A stretch of 64,000 nt of DNA from assembly GCA_003254925.1 (NCBI GenBank), contig QANZ01005497.1:40008-104007 (forward strand), given 5' to 3'. A program made the translations under genes and the position numbers. Under the pieces are notes generated by a model. It did not search any database, had not been told where the DNA came from, and was given only the letters and a program-made list of their open reading frames with translations. This document shows positions 37,068 through 50,705 of the stretch, piece by piece (position 1 is the stretch's first letter; every line of letters begins with the position of its first letter). Source of the stretch: Chamaecrista fasciculata. Its lineage: Eukaryota > Streptophyta > Magnoliopsida > Fabales > Fabaceae.

Positions 37068-40000
37068 TTCGCTTTCTTGTTGGATTCAAATTCTTCAAAT
37101 CAGATACACTACTTAGCCTAGCACAAGCAGCCTCGCCTCATAAGAAACCAATTATACATGCAAATTGCAAAGAGATTACCTCCACAAAAACCATTTCTTT
37201 GGGTTGAATTGTGAGCAAGTAACGACAATTTGTTTGGGAATTACGAGTGATTAACAATCACAAAAACATTCCAAGTGTTTCATAACTCTTGGTGCCTGCC
37301 AATTGGGAATTGAAGTGAAACCCCCCCCTCAAACGCCACCACAACGTCTACGGATTGAACCCTACATTATGATGTCATTGTCTTATGATATGATATGATC
37401 ACTCGCTCTCTTTTACCTGCTTTTGTATCCACATGCCCTTTCTTTTGTGGTGCAAAATAACCACCATTTCAATTTTCTCTAGTTTTTCAGAGACACCACG
37501 TAAATTTGACGTTTACAAAACCAACCAAATGACCAATCGATGAGTTCGATCATGTTAGATACTTGTTTAGGACATGATAGTTCATAAAACAATAAGCCCA
37601 AAGTTAGGTCCAATATGATTGATATAAGCCTAACCAAAACTTCTTTTTTTGGCCATTGCCTAACCAAAACTTATTAAAGCGGGATTTGACACCCAATGCA
37701 TATTATAGAATCCATGGGGAATATTTTTTTTTTTCCGGGTGACTATGAGAGTAGTGGATAACTGGATATTTTAATTATTCATTGTTGGTGTGGTGTGGGT
37801 GAGTTTTTGAAATATTAAAAATAAGTAAACTAGCATTTTGGTCCCTGAATGTTGCACTCGCTGACAGTTTGGTCCTTGAATTTATGAAATTGTATAACTC
37901 GGTCCCTGAATTATGCAAAATTGTTGCAAGTTAGTCCCTTGGCTGAGTAACGGAAGGATCATTTTGCAATGATTCTAGATAATTCAGGGATCGAGTTGTA
38001 CAATTTCATAAATTCAAGGACCAAACTGCCAATGAGTGCAAAATTTAGGAACTCTGAATAATATTGGTCTATTGGCCCATCATTGATGCATCAATCTCGG
38101 GGAACAGTCCAGAGATGAAGTCTGTCAAATGGGAGACTGAGTCATCCAATTAGAGTTATGATGTGTTGGGCCAATCATATGTTTTTCTTTGGGCTTGGTT
38201 AGGAATAGGACATTTTTCAAATAAATGTATGGCGTCATCAACAACACAGATAAAAAAAATGGGATTTCCACTACCACAAAACTCAAAATTCCCCCCACGT
38301 GGGCTGTCTTGTAACTCTATAAGCTCCGTCAAACACGGTATCCGTCAAGGCCCACTCCACATCATTCAGCTTGTCTCACTCCCTCCGCCGTTGAATATTC
38401 AACTCACTCATCCATCTATACGACACAACATATTATTTTTCTTTTCGTAAATCAACATCATTTTTTAGTTTCCTTGTTTTCGCGAAGTACTTTTCAATTT
38501 CTTACGGGAGTCATAGACCGCAAATCAAAAGATGCGTAAACGCGCCAAATCAACATCGCCGCTAACTAAATTATGATTTGTTCTTAGCTAATGATGGGAG
38601 TAATAATAACTATCAAAAGGATCAGTACTTGATTCATGTATTTTTCCGGATAAAATAAAAAAAATGTAGAAAATTCCTGAAGCCGGGACACGTGACTCTC
38701 ATCCATGTTTTCTCAAGTTCGTGAGATTGAGACCGGAAACCGTCAGACGGAGTCTTATGTGATGATAATAACTAATAATAAATAAGGAAGTGAAAATAAT
38801 TGAGGTGAGTTGGTGTGAAATGTGGATGACAAAATGAGACAAGAAGGAGCGATTGATGCATAAAATTATTGTAAAGAAATACCCTTTAGAAGCCGACAGA
38901 GGGGAAGAGGAAGAAGTAGGACATGTGTCATTGGATTTAGTATGAGGGTAATTACGTGTGCGCACACCTACTATACTTGCAAATCTACATAGAATCATCA
39001 AAAGATGTGAACTAAACATCCAGAGCCTTTTCATAAAGCAACTTTGACTCTACGCTTACACACCAACTTTCCCTTCCTTTTTTTTTTCTTTTAAATTATT
39101 GTTAATCTGTTATCCATCTATCTAACTTTCCCGGTTTTTCTTTTTCTCTTTTTTTTTTTCATCATAAAGATTGATTCTTTACGCTCAAACAGAAAACATC
39201 CTCTGGGCTGAAAAAGTGGAGTAAGCAATTGCAAGTTTGTTTGGTATTTAGTTACAAAGAGTGTTGAATAAAATTGAGAATAGAGGACGTGGGGATGGGG
39301 ATAAAGAAAAAGAGAAGGAAGGAGATAAGAAGTTTCCAGGAAAGTGTGATGTTTTGTGGGAAAGTGACACTCAATGATATCTATTGGTCCACCCCCGTAT
39401 ATGAATGATCCAGTGGAATTTAATAGAAACATAATATGGTTTTGAAGTTATTAGAGTCGTGTCTCAACTCTCAAGTGAGCCTCAATATGATGTGGATTTC
39501 CAATCATGTGATAGCGTGGATGGAACGTATACGGTGTATGCAATATGTATGTGTGAGTGTGTAATGCAATTGAATGAGAAAGCAAAAGTAGAAGCTGAGT
39601 TTGAAGGCAGTCATGGTGAGACTAGAGATTTTGCGAGAGAGAGAGACCCTGATTGGGGGCATCACGTGGGGGTGGGACCCACCCGGTCCCTAAAAGCAAG
39701 AGCTACACCATCTTTCTCTCTCTTTTGAAGCAACTGATTTGCAGTCTCCAGACACAAACACGTGAGCTAACTTCCCTCCCCACACCCACATGACACAACA
39801 CCCCTCCTCAACTAATCAAAACCTCCAACTCATCTCCATCATTATCCAATTTATTCATTTATATCTTCCTTTGAGTTTTCTTTCTTTTGAGTTTTGACTC
39901 TCCGTTTTCATCCCATCCTCCTCCAAATTATACCCATTCCTCTGCATATTTGCACCTACCCGGTAATTTTAATAAAGACAAAACTTTTTTTGAAGGTATT

Positions 40001-41089
40001 TGATCTTTTATTGAGTCAATAAATTAATTTTTAAATAATTAAAATATATAATTCAATTTTTAAAATATCATAATTACTACTGATAATCCATAATTTTAGT
40101 TTTTGGATCAAATTTAAGAACTAATAAATTTAAAGATTAAAAAATATAAAATTAATTTAAATTTAACGATCAAATCATTACATGAACTAAATAATTAATA
40201 ATTATGATATTTTAGAAATTAAATTTTATATTTTAATTATTGAGGTACTAGTTTATTGATTTGGTATGAATTTATAAACCGAATAATAAATTTTCTCGTT
40301 AATAAACCTCCATATACAATACCCTAACAATTTATATATTTGGTATGAATTTATAAACCAAATGATAAATTTTCTCGTTGTTTTTTTTCTTTTTTCGTTT
40401 TTAAAGGCCAAGTACATGGACGGTTCGACTGCGTATATTGAAAAGTAAAAATCATATATATCCCGCCGATGATGTTATTGAATCGTGAATTGCAAAAAGT
40501 AGAAGATCCTGAAATAAGTTATTAAAAGAAAAAGAATTTTAATTTGTATGTAAAGAGAGAGCAAACTTAATTTGCCTCATGGATATGCATGTGTGAATTG
40601 AACACTGACGATCCGCTCACGCTTAAATGAACGTCCTTATTAGCCGGAACTGACGGCAAGCCCCAACCGATCGATATGAATGAATTTTGTGAAGACATCA
40701 ATTAAATTGTAGAGAAGCTATATATATATATTATGATGATCATGACAAATACATCTACATAAATATATTTATATGTGTAAATGAAGTAAGATAAAATAAT
40801 GTAAAAGAAAGAAAAAAAGAAGGGAGTGATTGGTTTACATATATATGTGTATAAGGATTTATAAACAGAGAAAGAAAAAGGATGTGAGAGGAGGGGTTAC
40901 TAAATTCTAGAGTATTAGTTAATTACAGGGTTTGGCTAGGTAGGTAGGACATAGAGGTACGTATAGGTATCCCTCGACGAACTCAAAAAATAGAATGGCC
41001 GTGGGGAATAGTATAGCATAGTATAGTTTAGTTTAGTGGTTGTTATATTGTTGGATATCCCAATTAATATGAGAAATTAAGGTAGGTAG
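37068..41089. other. Intergenic between CLE and HAT22
   Basis: It holds the CLE promoter side and the HAT22 3' side. A foldback element is at 37833-38060. AT-rich stretches with inverted 'aattaaattttatatttta'-type modules occur at 40000-40400. No coding region is supported. Confidence 0.55.
37833..38060. mobile_element. Foldback MITE-like element
   Basis: Left arm 'ttggtccctgaatgttgcactc...tttggtccttgaatttatgaaattgtataactcggtccctgaatta' is matched, inverted, by the right arm 'taattcagggatcgagttgtacaatttcataaattcaaggaccaaactg...gagtgcaaaa'. The arms are about 75-80 bp around a loop of about 65 bp. No target duplication is visible. Confidence 0.75.
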
Positions 41090-42056
41090 CTAGCATGCTG
41101 CAGAAGGATTGGAGAAGGGAGCATAGAAGTGAGGATTGGGAGGCATCGAGAAAGTAGTCTTATTAGAAGCGGCATCGGCTAGCCTTTCACAAGAAGGGCA
41201 CATACTGAGTGTTGCCGCCATATACAAAGGCTGCGTCTGCGCCACTTTCATTGCTTTCAGCTCTGAAATTTCCTTCTGTAGCCTCCTGTTTTCATCTCTC
41301 AGCGTCTCACACCATTTCTTTAACAATTCGCAGTCCACTTCTGTCTGCTTCAGCTTTGTCCTGCATCCCAACTCTTTAATTCATTTCACGTTTTTATAAA
41401 TTGTGATGCGTTGGAATATCAATCAATTATATATATATCTACCTACCTGGCTCTCCGATTTTGGAACCAAACTTCCACTTGACGTGGCCGTAAATTTAAC
41501 TGCCTCGCTAAACCTTGCTTCTGCTTCTGTAAATTAAAAGCCACAAATTAATCACTCGCCCGTATAAATTATAATAAGCAATCCCAAATATTATATAGAA
41601 TATATAGGGTACAGATAGAGATGAGATTACAGGATTGAGAGTGCTATGCTGCTTGAAGCTTTCCTCTAGCAAAGCGGATTGGTCTTTGGTAAGCCTGAGC
41701 TTCTTTCTGGCATTGGTGGCGTCTTCGTCTTCATCGCTCACTCTTGAGGAAACTCTGTCTGCTGCTTCAACCTCTTCGCTGCTCTGATCTCTCTCCCTCT
41801 TCACTACCCTGCCGCTCGAGAACGATGAAACAGCAGGTGAACTTTGCCCACAAAACTCAACAGATCCCCTGTTTGTATTATTAGGGACTTGGTAAGTCTC
41901 AACACCACAAAGACCCAACGTTAGAGATGGTTCATCACTCGAGCTCTTGCTTGGCCTAATAATGTTATCATCACCCTTGGAATTGGAACTCAAACCCAAT
42001 CCTAGCACAAGGTGGAGGCCTGGGTTATTAGTATTACTAGCATCGCCGAGACCCAT
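41090..42056 (-). CDS. HAT22: HD-Zip class II transcription factor (HAT22/HAT9 type)
   Basis: Nuclear DNA-binding repressor of the homeodomain-leucine zipper II family, linked to auxin, cytokinin and shade responses. Three exons on the minus strand, 41631-42056, 41447-41526 and 41090-41360, join in phase to 258 residues. The N-terminus carries EAR-type repression motifs (LVLGLGL at about 17-23 and LTLGL at about 45-49). The homeodomain spans about 118-178 with [17 protein letters not shown] and the recognition helix [13 protein letters not shown]. The leucine zipper follows with no gap, and the class II CPSCE motif is present near the C-terminus (SMCPSCERL). Both introns fall inside the homeodomain, as usual for this class. 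Upstream (near 42335-42345, minus strand) is a TATA-like tataaaag. HAT22 is preferred over HAT9 by gene order. Confidence 0.94.
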
Positions 42057-45000
42057 TAATTATGTTTTATTGTTTTCTAGTTGATACGAATGAAGGAAAG
42101 GAAGGAAGAGTAAAATGGGATGTGGGTTTAAAGCGATGATGCAGAGGGGTCTTAAGAAGAGATGAGAATGAAGGTGACTCTCTTTTGGGTGGGTGGGTGG
42201 GTGGCTAGAATTATTATTAATCAAAGGGAGGAATGAGTAGAGAAACGAATCTGGGTGTTGGAAATTATCAAAGTCACCTCTCTATCTCTCTCTACATAGG
42301 TTGACCATTGCAGCCCCACTACTGTTACTCTCCTTTATAATTATAACAGACAAACATAAAAAAAATAAATAAATAAATAAAAAACCCTCTCTCTCTAACC
42401 CACACTTCACATGGCACTGGGGAACACATCAAGAGGGTGATTCGTTTTCCCTTGCCTCCGCCACCCACAGACGTACCAAATTTGTGTAACTATTATTATT
42501 ACCACTTTCTTTTATCTATATCTATATATATATATATATGCTTCCCTTGCGTATATTTGGATGTACAGTACTCTTACTTTTCATGTATCCATTATTTGGC
42601 CGGCCCCTTCTTTTACTCGTGCCCCTCAACCGTACCCCTTTTGTTGTTTCTGTTTTTTTTTTTTATTTGATGGTTTTAATTAATTTAATTTGTTATTTCC
42701 CCATGAGGTATACCTAGTGTTTGAATTTGCAGTCATCCAAAGATCGATGACTTGATAATTAAGTTATTTCCCAAAATAAGAGAGATAAGGCGGGAGTATA
42801 CGTGTATTTGGGGGTGTGAGTGAATTGTACAACAGACGCACATGAACTGTCCCCCACTCCATGCTCGATCGGTTGAACTTTGTTAGAGAGAGATGGGTGC
42901 CATGTCACCTTGCTTATCAATACTGCATATTTTTTAATGAATGAGGAGTATCATGGTTGGTCTCCACGGTTTTCCTCTTGCTAATTATATGAGTGTGGGA
43001 TATTAGAAAGTGATGCCCACTCATTTGTCTGTTTCCAAGTGAGAAAGAAAAAAAAAAAAAGTAGGTACCAGACATAAATATTGGAGTTAGAGAAGAGTTA
43101 AATAAAAATGGTGCCAGAATATGATTCATCAACAAGAATCCGGATCTTTGCTTAACTAGAAAGTTGATGTGGAGTGTCTGGGACCTACCCCCCTCAATTA
43201 CTACCATTACCACTTCCAATAATGCATTGTCGGCGATGCTCATCAACACAATGTTAGGTCACCCATAATTCATGATAAACCTAATGTAATTATCTCCAAC
43301 AACTCTACCGGGCCGTTCCATGCTTGCTTTCTCATCATCTAATTAATATCACAACTTATTATTCATTTCACACGCACACATATGCATGCCTTCATTTATT
43401 TCCTTACTTAGCGTCTCATTACTTGCCTGGTATCTTCAAATTAATGTATCATCCGATGGAAATTATATTCAATATTGAATTTAATTTGAAATGGTCTTTT
43501 ATTCATTAGCTGGGGATTAAATAAGTGATTATCTAATATTGTCTGTTCATGATGCAGTACACGATCGATGGGACACAAGCCCACGCATCTTTTGTATATA
43601 ATGGGATGCATCATTTTGGCTACACAAAAGGTGGAGAAGGGGCAAATGATTATCTTGAAATTAAGAAATCAAATTGCTATTCTTTTCTGCAGCATCTGAA
43701 TCCAATTCCGATCTCTTTAAAAGGTCAAAAATAATGAAGAATCGCGACATGTAAGAAATCAAATCTTCAATGTGTATGAGTGCGTGTGTTCTCGTTGTCG
43801 GTTCTTTTAATAATATGCGCCTGTATCTGATGAGAACGGTGAATTTAATCACGACAATCGTGGGCGTTTATTATGACGTAATTCAGGTATATTTTTCATA
43901 TGTATTGTGGAGAAAGGAATTAAAAAACAAAAGAAGGAGAGGCTGATCAGGGAGTGCTTGCACCTTGTTTGTTTGCTTCAAAAAGCAATTACACGGGTTT
44001 AAGTATATTATTAATAATAATGTCATTGAAATTGAGAATTGCATAATCATTGAAGTGGCAAATATATATTATAAGAGGGAAGAGTAGAGGAGGATATCCA
44101 GAAGCTTTTGTCTGCAGCGCAAGTGGGTGAATAACAAAAAGAAAGTTTTGGGACCCAAGTAGGTGGAATTTGACTTTGACACAGTGAAGAAATATAAAAT
44201 GAAATAATAGAAAAAGGGGGGGAATTAAGTTATAGTATATAGTATAAATATCTAGTGTGTGTTGTGGTATTCTCCCTCCCAACTTTAACTTTAGAGGGAT
44301 GACTGTACATAATCATAATATTCATATGACTAATCAAAACAGGAGATTGTGATTAAAATAAAGATCTGATTCCACATCACATTCACACAGCAAACTGACA
44401 CAAAAACCAACAAACACCAACACCAGTGGTGGTTCTCATGTCATCTCGTGGCTTAAACATTTAATTAATTAATTATGATATTAATGAATAATGAAGAAAC
44501 GTGTCGAGCAGGAGACGGGACATGTGGAAGTGGTGTCGCAATAGACATCTGGGCCCCACCAATGATTTGGTATGATGGGCATTCGATTCCGTGGGAGGTT
44601 GATGATTATGGAGCGTACAAGTTGGGATGAGAGAGAACGAAGAAAGGGTTGAGAATTTGCGATAAGGTTTCGCTGACGTATGTCGTCGTTGCCTTTAAAG
44701 CTAGCCCACCCAGTTTCTTTTCTTTTTCTTTTTTTTTTTTTCATTTTCTTTTACTCCCTTTTGAATTTGTCTCACCATTATGTGCCAAACTTATGTTCTG
44801 TTGAAGAAAACAATGGCTTACTCAGCGTCTATATACACTCCACTTCACTACGTCTACGCGGGTCCCTCATTTCATTGCACCTTACTACTTCCAAATGAAA
44901 TATTTTTAACTTGCTCATCTCGAAAAAAATAAATGAATAACATCTCTAAAAAAAATAAGCACTTCATTTGTGAGGACAGAAGTTTTATTCTATTTAGTAC

Positions 45001-45724
45001 TGCTCCTTATAACTCTGGATTATTTAGGTGGTTTTTGACAAGCCAAATGCTGTGTGAACTCATCAGAGAAACGTTTTGAATACGAAAATATATTATATTA
45101 TGCATATTTGGGAAGCCGGGGCAGGATGTATGTATGCGAAACGGTGGCTTAATGTTTTCTTAACATGTATTTTTTATTGGGATAATTTTGTTTAAAATAC
45201 TGTAGACATTATTTCTCTTAACAAGAATCTGAACTTAAATTCACCAAGTTAAACTAACATTTTATTGCTAAATTCAACTATTATTATTATCGGCTTAATG
45301 GTTTGAACGTGATATATATATATATATATATATAATTCCTACTTTAAAAAAAAGTGTATATATTTAGGTAGAATAGTACCGTGAGTTTAAAAAGTACAAA
45401 ATGAAAGTTGGCCTCATCATCTGAAAACGTAGGTACATCATAAAAGTTGGCCTTATCTGAAAAACCATACATCATAAAAGTTCATCTGACGAGAGAGGGG
45501 CGTTAAGAGTTGAGTAACTAGTAGAAGGCGAGAATCATTTGGGGAAAGGACAAGAGAAGCCTAGTCAGAACAATACACATACACACAGACATGTGTATAT
45601 ATAAATTATTGCAATATATATATATATATAAATAATGATAATTTGGAATAGAGGAGAGGGAGGAGGTGAGCATCCAATAAACGGAAATGGATTCAAAAGA
45701 TTTTCCTTTCCTATATTTTTTTTT

Positions 45725-45997
45725 GTTAAATTAAAGTGCACTTTTGGTCTTATAACTTTGACTAAAGTCTCAATTTGGTCTCATAACTTTTTTTATTGCA
45801 ATTTTGGTCTCAATTTGGTCTCATCATCCAACTCAGTATGTCAAATCATTTTTAACGGTAGATAATGGATGGAAATCAGTTTCGGACCAACGGTGAGACG
45901 TTTGCAAAAGTTATGAGACCAAAATTGTAACAAAAAAAGTTATGGGATAAAATTGAGACCTTTACCAAAGTTATGGGACCAAAAGTGCACTTTAACC
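45725..45997. mobile_element. MULE-like MITE, worn copy
   Basis: About 273 bp with inverted ends: left 'ttaaagtgcacttttggtcttataacttt', right 'aaagttatgggaccaaaagtgcactttaacc'. It has the same ends and inner 'caacggtgagac' block as the copy at 51818-52269. Flanks 'tattttttt' occur on both sides, consistent with a 9-bp duplication, but the left edge lies in a T-run and is uncertain. Confidence 0.75.
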
Positions 45998-46728
45998 TAT
46001 TTTTTTAGAATTAGAGAAAAAAAAGAAAAAAAAAACGTAAATCTTACCTATTAACTATTTCATGACATCTAAATATTTTTTCTTTACCTCTAAAAATAAT
46101 AAAAAAGAGAATCTAATCCCCCAATAAACGCACCGACTTTGAATAAAGTGAAAAAGGTGGGGGCGTTTAATTTGGTTTGGTTTGGATTGTCCCACTCTAT
46201 GGAACTCTATCTACTGAGTTCTGAGATACCTGTTTGGTGCAGATTTCACACATAACTATCATACTTTTTAAAAGTAGTGAATGCAGACAGGCATGTCGTC
46301 CCCACTACCCACGCACCACACCACTCCTGAAGGCCCCACACAACATTTCATTTGCCTCTCCACTCTCTACATTCATATTTATCAAATAACATTTATGAAT
46401 TTATTTAACATGTACACTTACGATATATTTTAAATTTTTTTTTATTGGTTAGTAGAACACCTCATATCTTGAAATTTACAAAAATTCATTTAAAAGATAA
46501 TTTTTTATGTTTAAAAACTCACTTCACCAATAAAAAAAACCTTAAAACACATGTTAAAAGGATCCAAAATTTATTTATATACATAACTATATGCCCTAAA
46601 GTTAAGGATCATTCACTTTAATTAGTAACTATAAGGTAAAACACAGTTGGAATAGTTTTGCCGGTTATATTTAATTTGTGCCACAAAGTTATGGCACTGG
46701 GGCCCATTAGGGCTGCCTATATATTATA

Positions 46729-47169
46729 GGCCAAAGTATATTTTTGTCTCATAACTTTGGTTAGGGTCTCAATTTAGTCCCATAACGTTTTTGTTACACT
46801 CTTGGTCTCATATTTTTTTGTTCAAGTTGTAGATTTGATCATGTGTTACATTTTTCGTCTCATATCTTTTATTCATGTTATAGAATTGGTCTTATATTTT
46901 TTAGTCAAGTTGCAAAATTGGTTTCATATCTTTGGGTCAAGTGTAGAATTGATCTCATATATTTGGATTAAGTGGAACTGGTGGTGAAACTTTTTGCAAA
47001 GATATGAGATCAATTCTGCAATCTGACTAAAAGATATGAGACCAAAAGTGATATAAGACCAAATTTGCAACTTTTTGCAAATATATGGGACCAAAAGTGC
47101 AATAAAAAAAGTTATGGAATCAAATTGAGACTTGAATAAAAATTATGAGACCAAAAATACACTTTGAAC
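46729..47169. mobile_element. MULE-like MITE with 9-bp target duplication
   Basis: 441 bp bounded by a perfect direct repeat TATATTATA (46720-46728 and 47170-47178). Ends are inverted: left 'ggccaaagtatatttttgtctcataactt', right 'aattatgagaccaaaaatacactttgaac'. The interior consists of further inverted 'ttggtctcatat / atatgagaccaa' modules without coding capacity. The 9-bp duplication suits Mutator-like elements. Confidence 0.85.
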
Positions 47170-47525
47170 TATATTATATATAGCAACCACAAGTCCATTG
47201 TTACGTTGTGAATGCACCACAATGTAGCTAGTTTTGTGGATCTCTACGTGTGACTCTCAACACCTTAATTATGCGCGTGAAAACTAGCTTCTTCACACGA
47301 TCTTCAGCTACCATCTATACATGTCTCTATAATTTATGTATATGTATGGCTAGCTTTTTCTCTATTTGTTCGTTGGGCCAGGAGTTTCCTATTAATTAAT
47401 TTGTTAGCTCGCTCGCTGCCACCAAATTTTCAAATTAAATCATCGTGGCCATCCCTGCTTCCAATTTCACCCTCCTAATCATTCCCCCTCTTTTGATTCA
47501 AACTTGCCTCTTTGACATATTGATT

Positions 47526-47888
47526 ACTCGGGGCTTGGCGTGCTCTAACGGGCACGCCACTATGCATGTAACGTTTGAATTGATTTAAAGTTGAATATTA
47601 TATTAAATTTTTATATTGATAAAAGAACAAGTTTGGGACCAATTTGAGAAATTATAAAATATTTAAGACCAATTTGAAATTACCTCATATGGGGAGAGTG
47701 AGTGGGGAGAGAGTGGTGGCATTTTTAATTTTTAATTGTTTTTTGCATTTTTTTAATTCATTTATTTTTTTAAAGAAGTGGGGAGAGTGAGTGGGAGAGA
47801 GAGTGGGTGATTTTTTTTTCTTTTTAAATTTTTTAATTTACTATTTTTGACCAACCATAAGAGGTGGAGCTATATAATATAGTATAGA
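47526..47888 (-). mobile_element. Short non-autonomous Helitron (probable)
   Basis: Read on the minus strand, the element begins A|TCTATACTATATTATATAGC at 47888, a typical plant Helitron 5' end. Its far end has an 8-bp-stem hairpin (tggcgtgc/gcacgcca, 47536-47559) about 10 bp from the end at 47526, followed by T. The terminal bases read CGAG rather than the usual CTRR, which lowers confidence. The interior has repeated 'ggggagagtgagtggg' units. Confidence 0.5.
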
Positions 47889-48104
47889 TGTTCAATTTAT
47901 TCTCCCCTAAATCAGTATTTTTGTTCATTTCCCACACGTTTCAATTATTGGGCACCGAAAGCTTATGATATTCCCGAGATTCTCAAATGATAAGTTTGGT
48001 TGAAATTAAAGAGGATTATATAGATAATGATTATTTAAACTCACAAGACATTCATATGGATGATTAGATTACATTAATAATTATCAATTAATTAAGTTAG
48101 TTGT

Positions 48105-48345
48105 TGTACGTTCTAAGTATTAGAGAATGAGCTGATGATGTGGCATTATGATGACGTGGCATTAGTTTGTTATATCAGATTAGAGTTTGTTATTGTATCA
48201 GTTGTTCAGTGTAATAGTCACGCATTATATAAAGTTTATAAACTTTCTTTGGACTCTTCATCATCAATGAATCATTCTCATTTCCTTCATTTCTCTGTTT
48301 TCAGCATTTCATTTCTCTCCTTTTATCTTTTGTAATACTAAGAAA
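48105..48345 (+). mobile_element. LTR-like fragment
   Basis: The sequence 'gatgatgtggcat...gatgacgtggcat', 'attgtatcagttgttcagtgtaatag', a 'tatataaag' TATA-like site, then tcatttccttcatttctctg and ttttgtaatac follows the order seen in Copia-type LTRs. No internal domains and no clear boundaries were found. Confidence 0.35.
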
Positions 48346-49494
48346 AATAAAAATATCAAAAGGGCCACGTCTCAATATGGGAATTTATCTACTTGTAATC
48401 ATAACCCGAAATTATGGTCGATGATTACTGAGTCGATGAAAATGGGGTCAACCACGTGAGAGATGAGAAAATAGACTTTTGTCCGTGCCACCATTTTTCT
48501 ATTGGCCTGACTGGAAAAGTCAGAGATAGATGATAGGGCTGACAACTCCAAGTCATTGCCATATTCACCACGGCAGAAACGCAGTCTAAAACTTGACTTG
48601 TTCAGACCCCATATAGTTATATACTAACTCCAATTGAATATTCTTGCGGTAGACACGAAACCAATTTTGTTTAATACGCTGATACACCTAATTAAATTAA
48701 CCAAAAATAACTAAACCTTTTTTCTCATATACGTACACTTGTCACTCCAAATGTATTTTAGGTGCGGAAATTGCTTTTCTGATGGATACCGTGTAATTTC
48801 TGAACTCTTTGAAGTTTGATTTTGTCTTTCTGCTTCGTGATTTCACAACAGTTTTGAATGATTAGCCAAGTTTGTGCCGCGCCTCCCGAATTCGTCAGAA
48901 TTGTATGTCATCTTCAGTTTCTAGCTAGCTTCGAGCGATAATATATATTGACTTCAAATGTGCACCCACATATATAAACGACGTACCCTTATCTTTTATT
49001 GACTACTACTTTTTAGTAATGTTGCATTAGCTCCACTATTCCTAACACCTTCCGTCAATGTCAATAGTAGGCAAGTTTCACGAAACCTACACGAATACCA
49101 GCATCAAATAGTAATGTTATGAGCGAAACGAAATTTAAATCTATGCTCTTTTAATTTCAAGTTTCACCATTAATGCATTCGTTTAATGACAGCAGAATTG
49201 TCAAATCTTTACTCACTATATATATTAGAAGCTTTGAATTTTATTACACGATGATTGAATATTATAAAGAATTTTATTATTAATTGGTCAGCATCATGGA
49301 AGTTTGCAGTTCCAAACTTTAATTTCAATAAACTAATCCCAATACATACTTATGAGTTGCGCAATCTCTGAAACTTTTAATTGAATTGGCTTATTGATGT
49401 GGAGAGTTTATAATAAAACATGAGTCGTGAATGCTTAATCAAGATATACCATGTTTATATAAGCTTTTCAGATTTATTTTTTTATAATAGATTT

Positions 49495-49720
49495 GTTAAC
49501 AAATCTCAGAAGAAAATGGAAATAATCTTTTGTATTGAATTGAATGAATAATCAGTAATTACAAGATACTATATATAGAGCTTGACTGCATAACAGATTG
49601 CCAATCACGTGAATAACTTCCTAACTAGTCTAGCTTAACCAATCCTAACAGAATACGGCTAAGTAACAAACTGTGAATGAGGACTGAACTATGTCTTGAT
49701 TCACTTGCTGACATGGCAGT
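49495..49720 (-). mobile_element. Copia-type LTR-like fragment
   Basis: The minus strand runs from TGCCATGTCAGCAAGTG through 'gctctatatatagtatcttgtaattactg', 'attcaattcaatacaaaag' and 'ttctgagatttgttaaca', the usual order of a Copia LTR (promoter, then short R/U5, TG...CA ends). No target duplication was confirmed and no internal region is adjacent, so it may be a solo LTR. Confidence 0.45.
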
Positions 49721-50705
49721 GGCTTAATATACTATTATTTTAAAACCGGAGCTTGTGGAAGAAGTGATATATTTATATTATTTTTCTAAAAAATAAACAA
49801 ATAAATGAAACTCTTAAAATTGATCAAAACAAAATTATTTCAAAATCTTATTTATTTAAAAATGAAAGTTGCCATACGAATATATCTTTGCACGTACGTA
49901 CTATGTAGAATGAAGCATCTAATTGTGCTTTAATTTCTCTGTTGCTATTATAGGAAGAAGGAATGAAGCATCTGCTTATTTCATCCTAAAATATATGAGG
50001 TGCGCGAAACTTACCGGTTACATTAGACATTACAGAACTTTAATTTGATGCTGTTTTGTTAGCGGATCATGGTGGAAGGATATATTGTGTGCCCCAAATG
50101 GGATGCAAATTGTACAAAAGGATGAATAAAGCAGGAATCCCCAATCAGGTAGCATTATATATCATCAATTTATTAATTTATTCAATCCTTCGGGAAGAAG
50201 CCCAGTAATTTGGAATGTCCAAATGGCATAATAACCATAATATTCCTGATTCCAAACCTAGTGAATATTATGCATGAAATGAAACAGGTTGACTATAATT
50301 ATGGTTATATTCTTCCAATTCGTATATTTTACACCGTATTTATATATGATGACTTTAGATTCTAGATTAGAAGCTTCTAATTAATTATGTTCGTGGACTA
50401 TATGCTAGAATATAATAGTTAATTCCAATGCATATATACCAAAAGCATAACTTGGTTATTAGAAAACTTGAAATGGTTGTGCAAAGTGTCCACTGAGTCT
50501 CAGGTCTTACCTTTGAAATATTCGCACCCGAAACATGGACGTGGGAGAAGCATAATAAAATCGCATCCTCATCCAACCAAGATGTAGGATTCTCTTAGAA
50601 AGACCCTTGTTTCTTGTTTTATTAAACTAAGGGTAGAATTGGGAATTCACAGCTTAATATCACTCTTACAAAAGTGTGTGTAGACCTGTTTGGTTGCTTT
50701 ATTAT

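Noticed and set aside
38163..38450. 95-codon frame upstream of HAT22
   Set aside because: No domain, no signal peptide, and no splice or promoter support.
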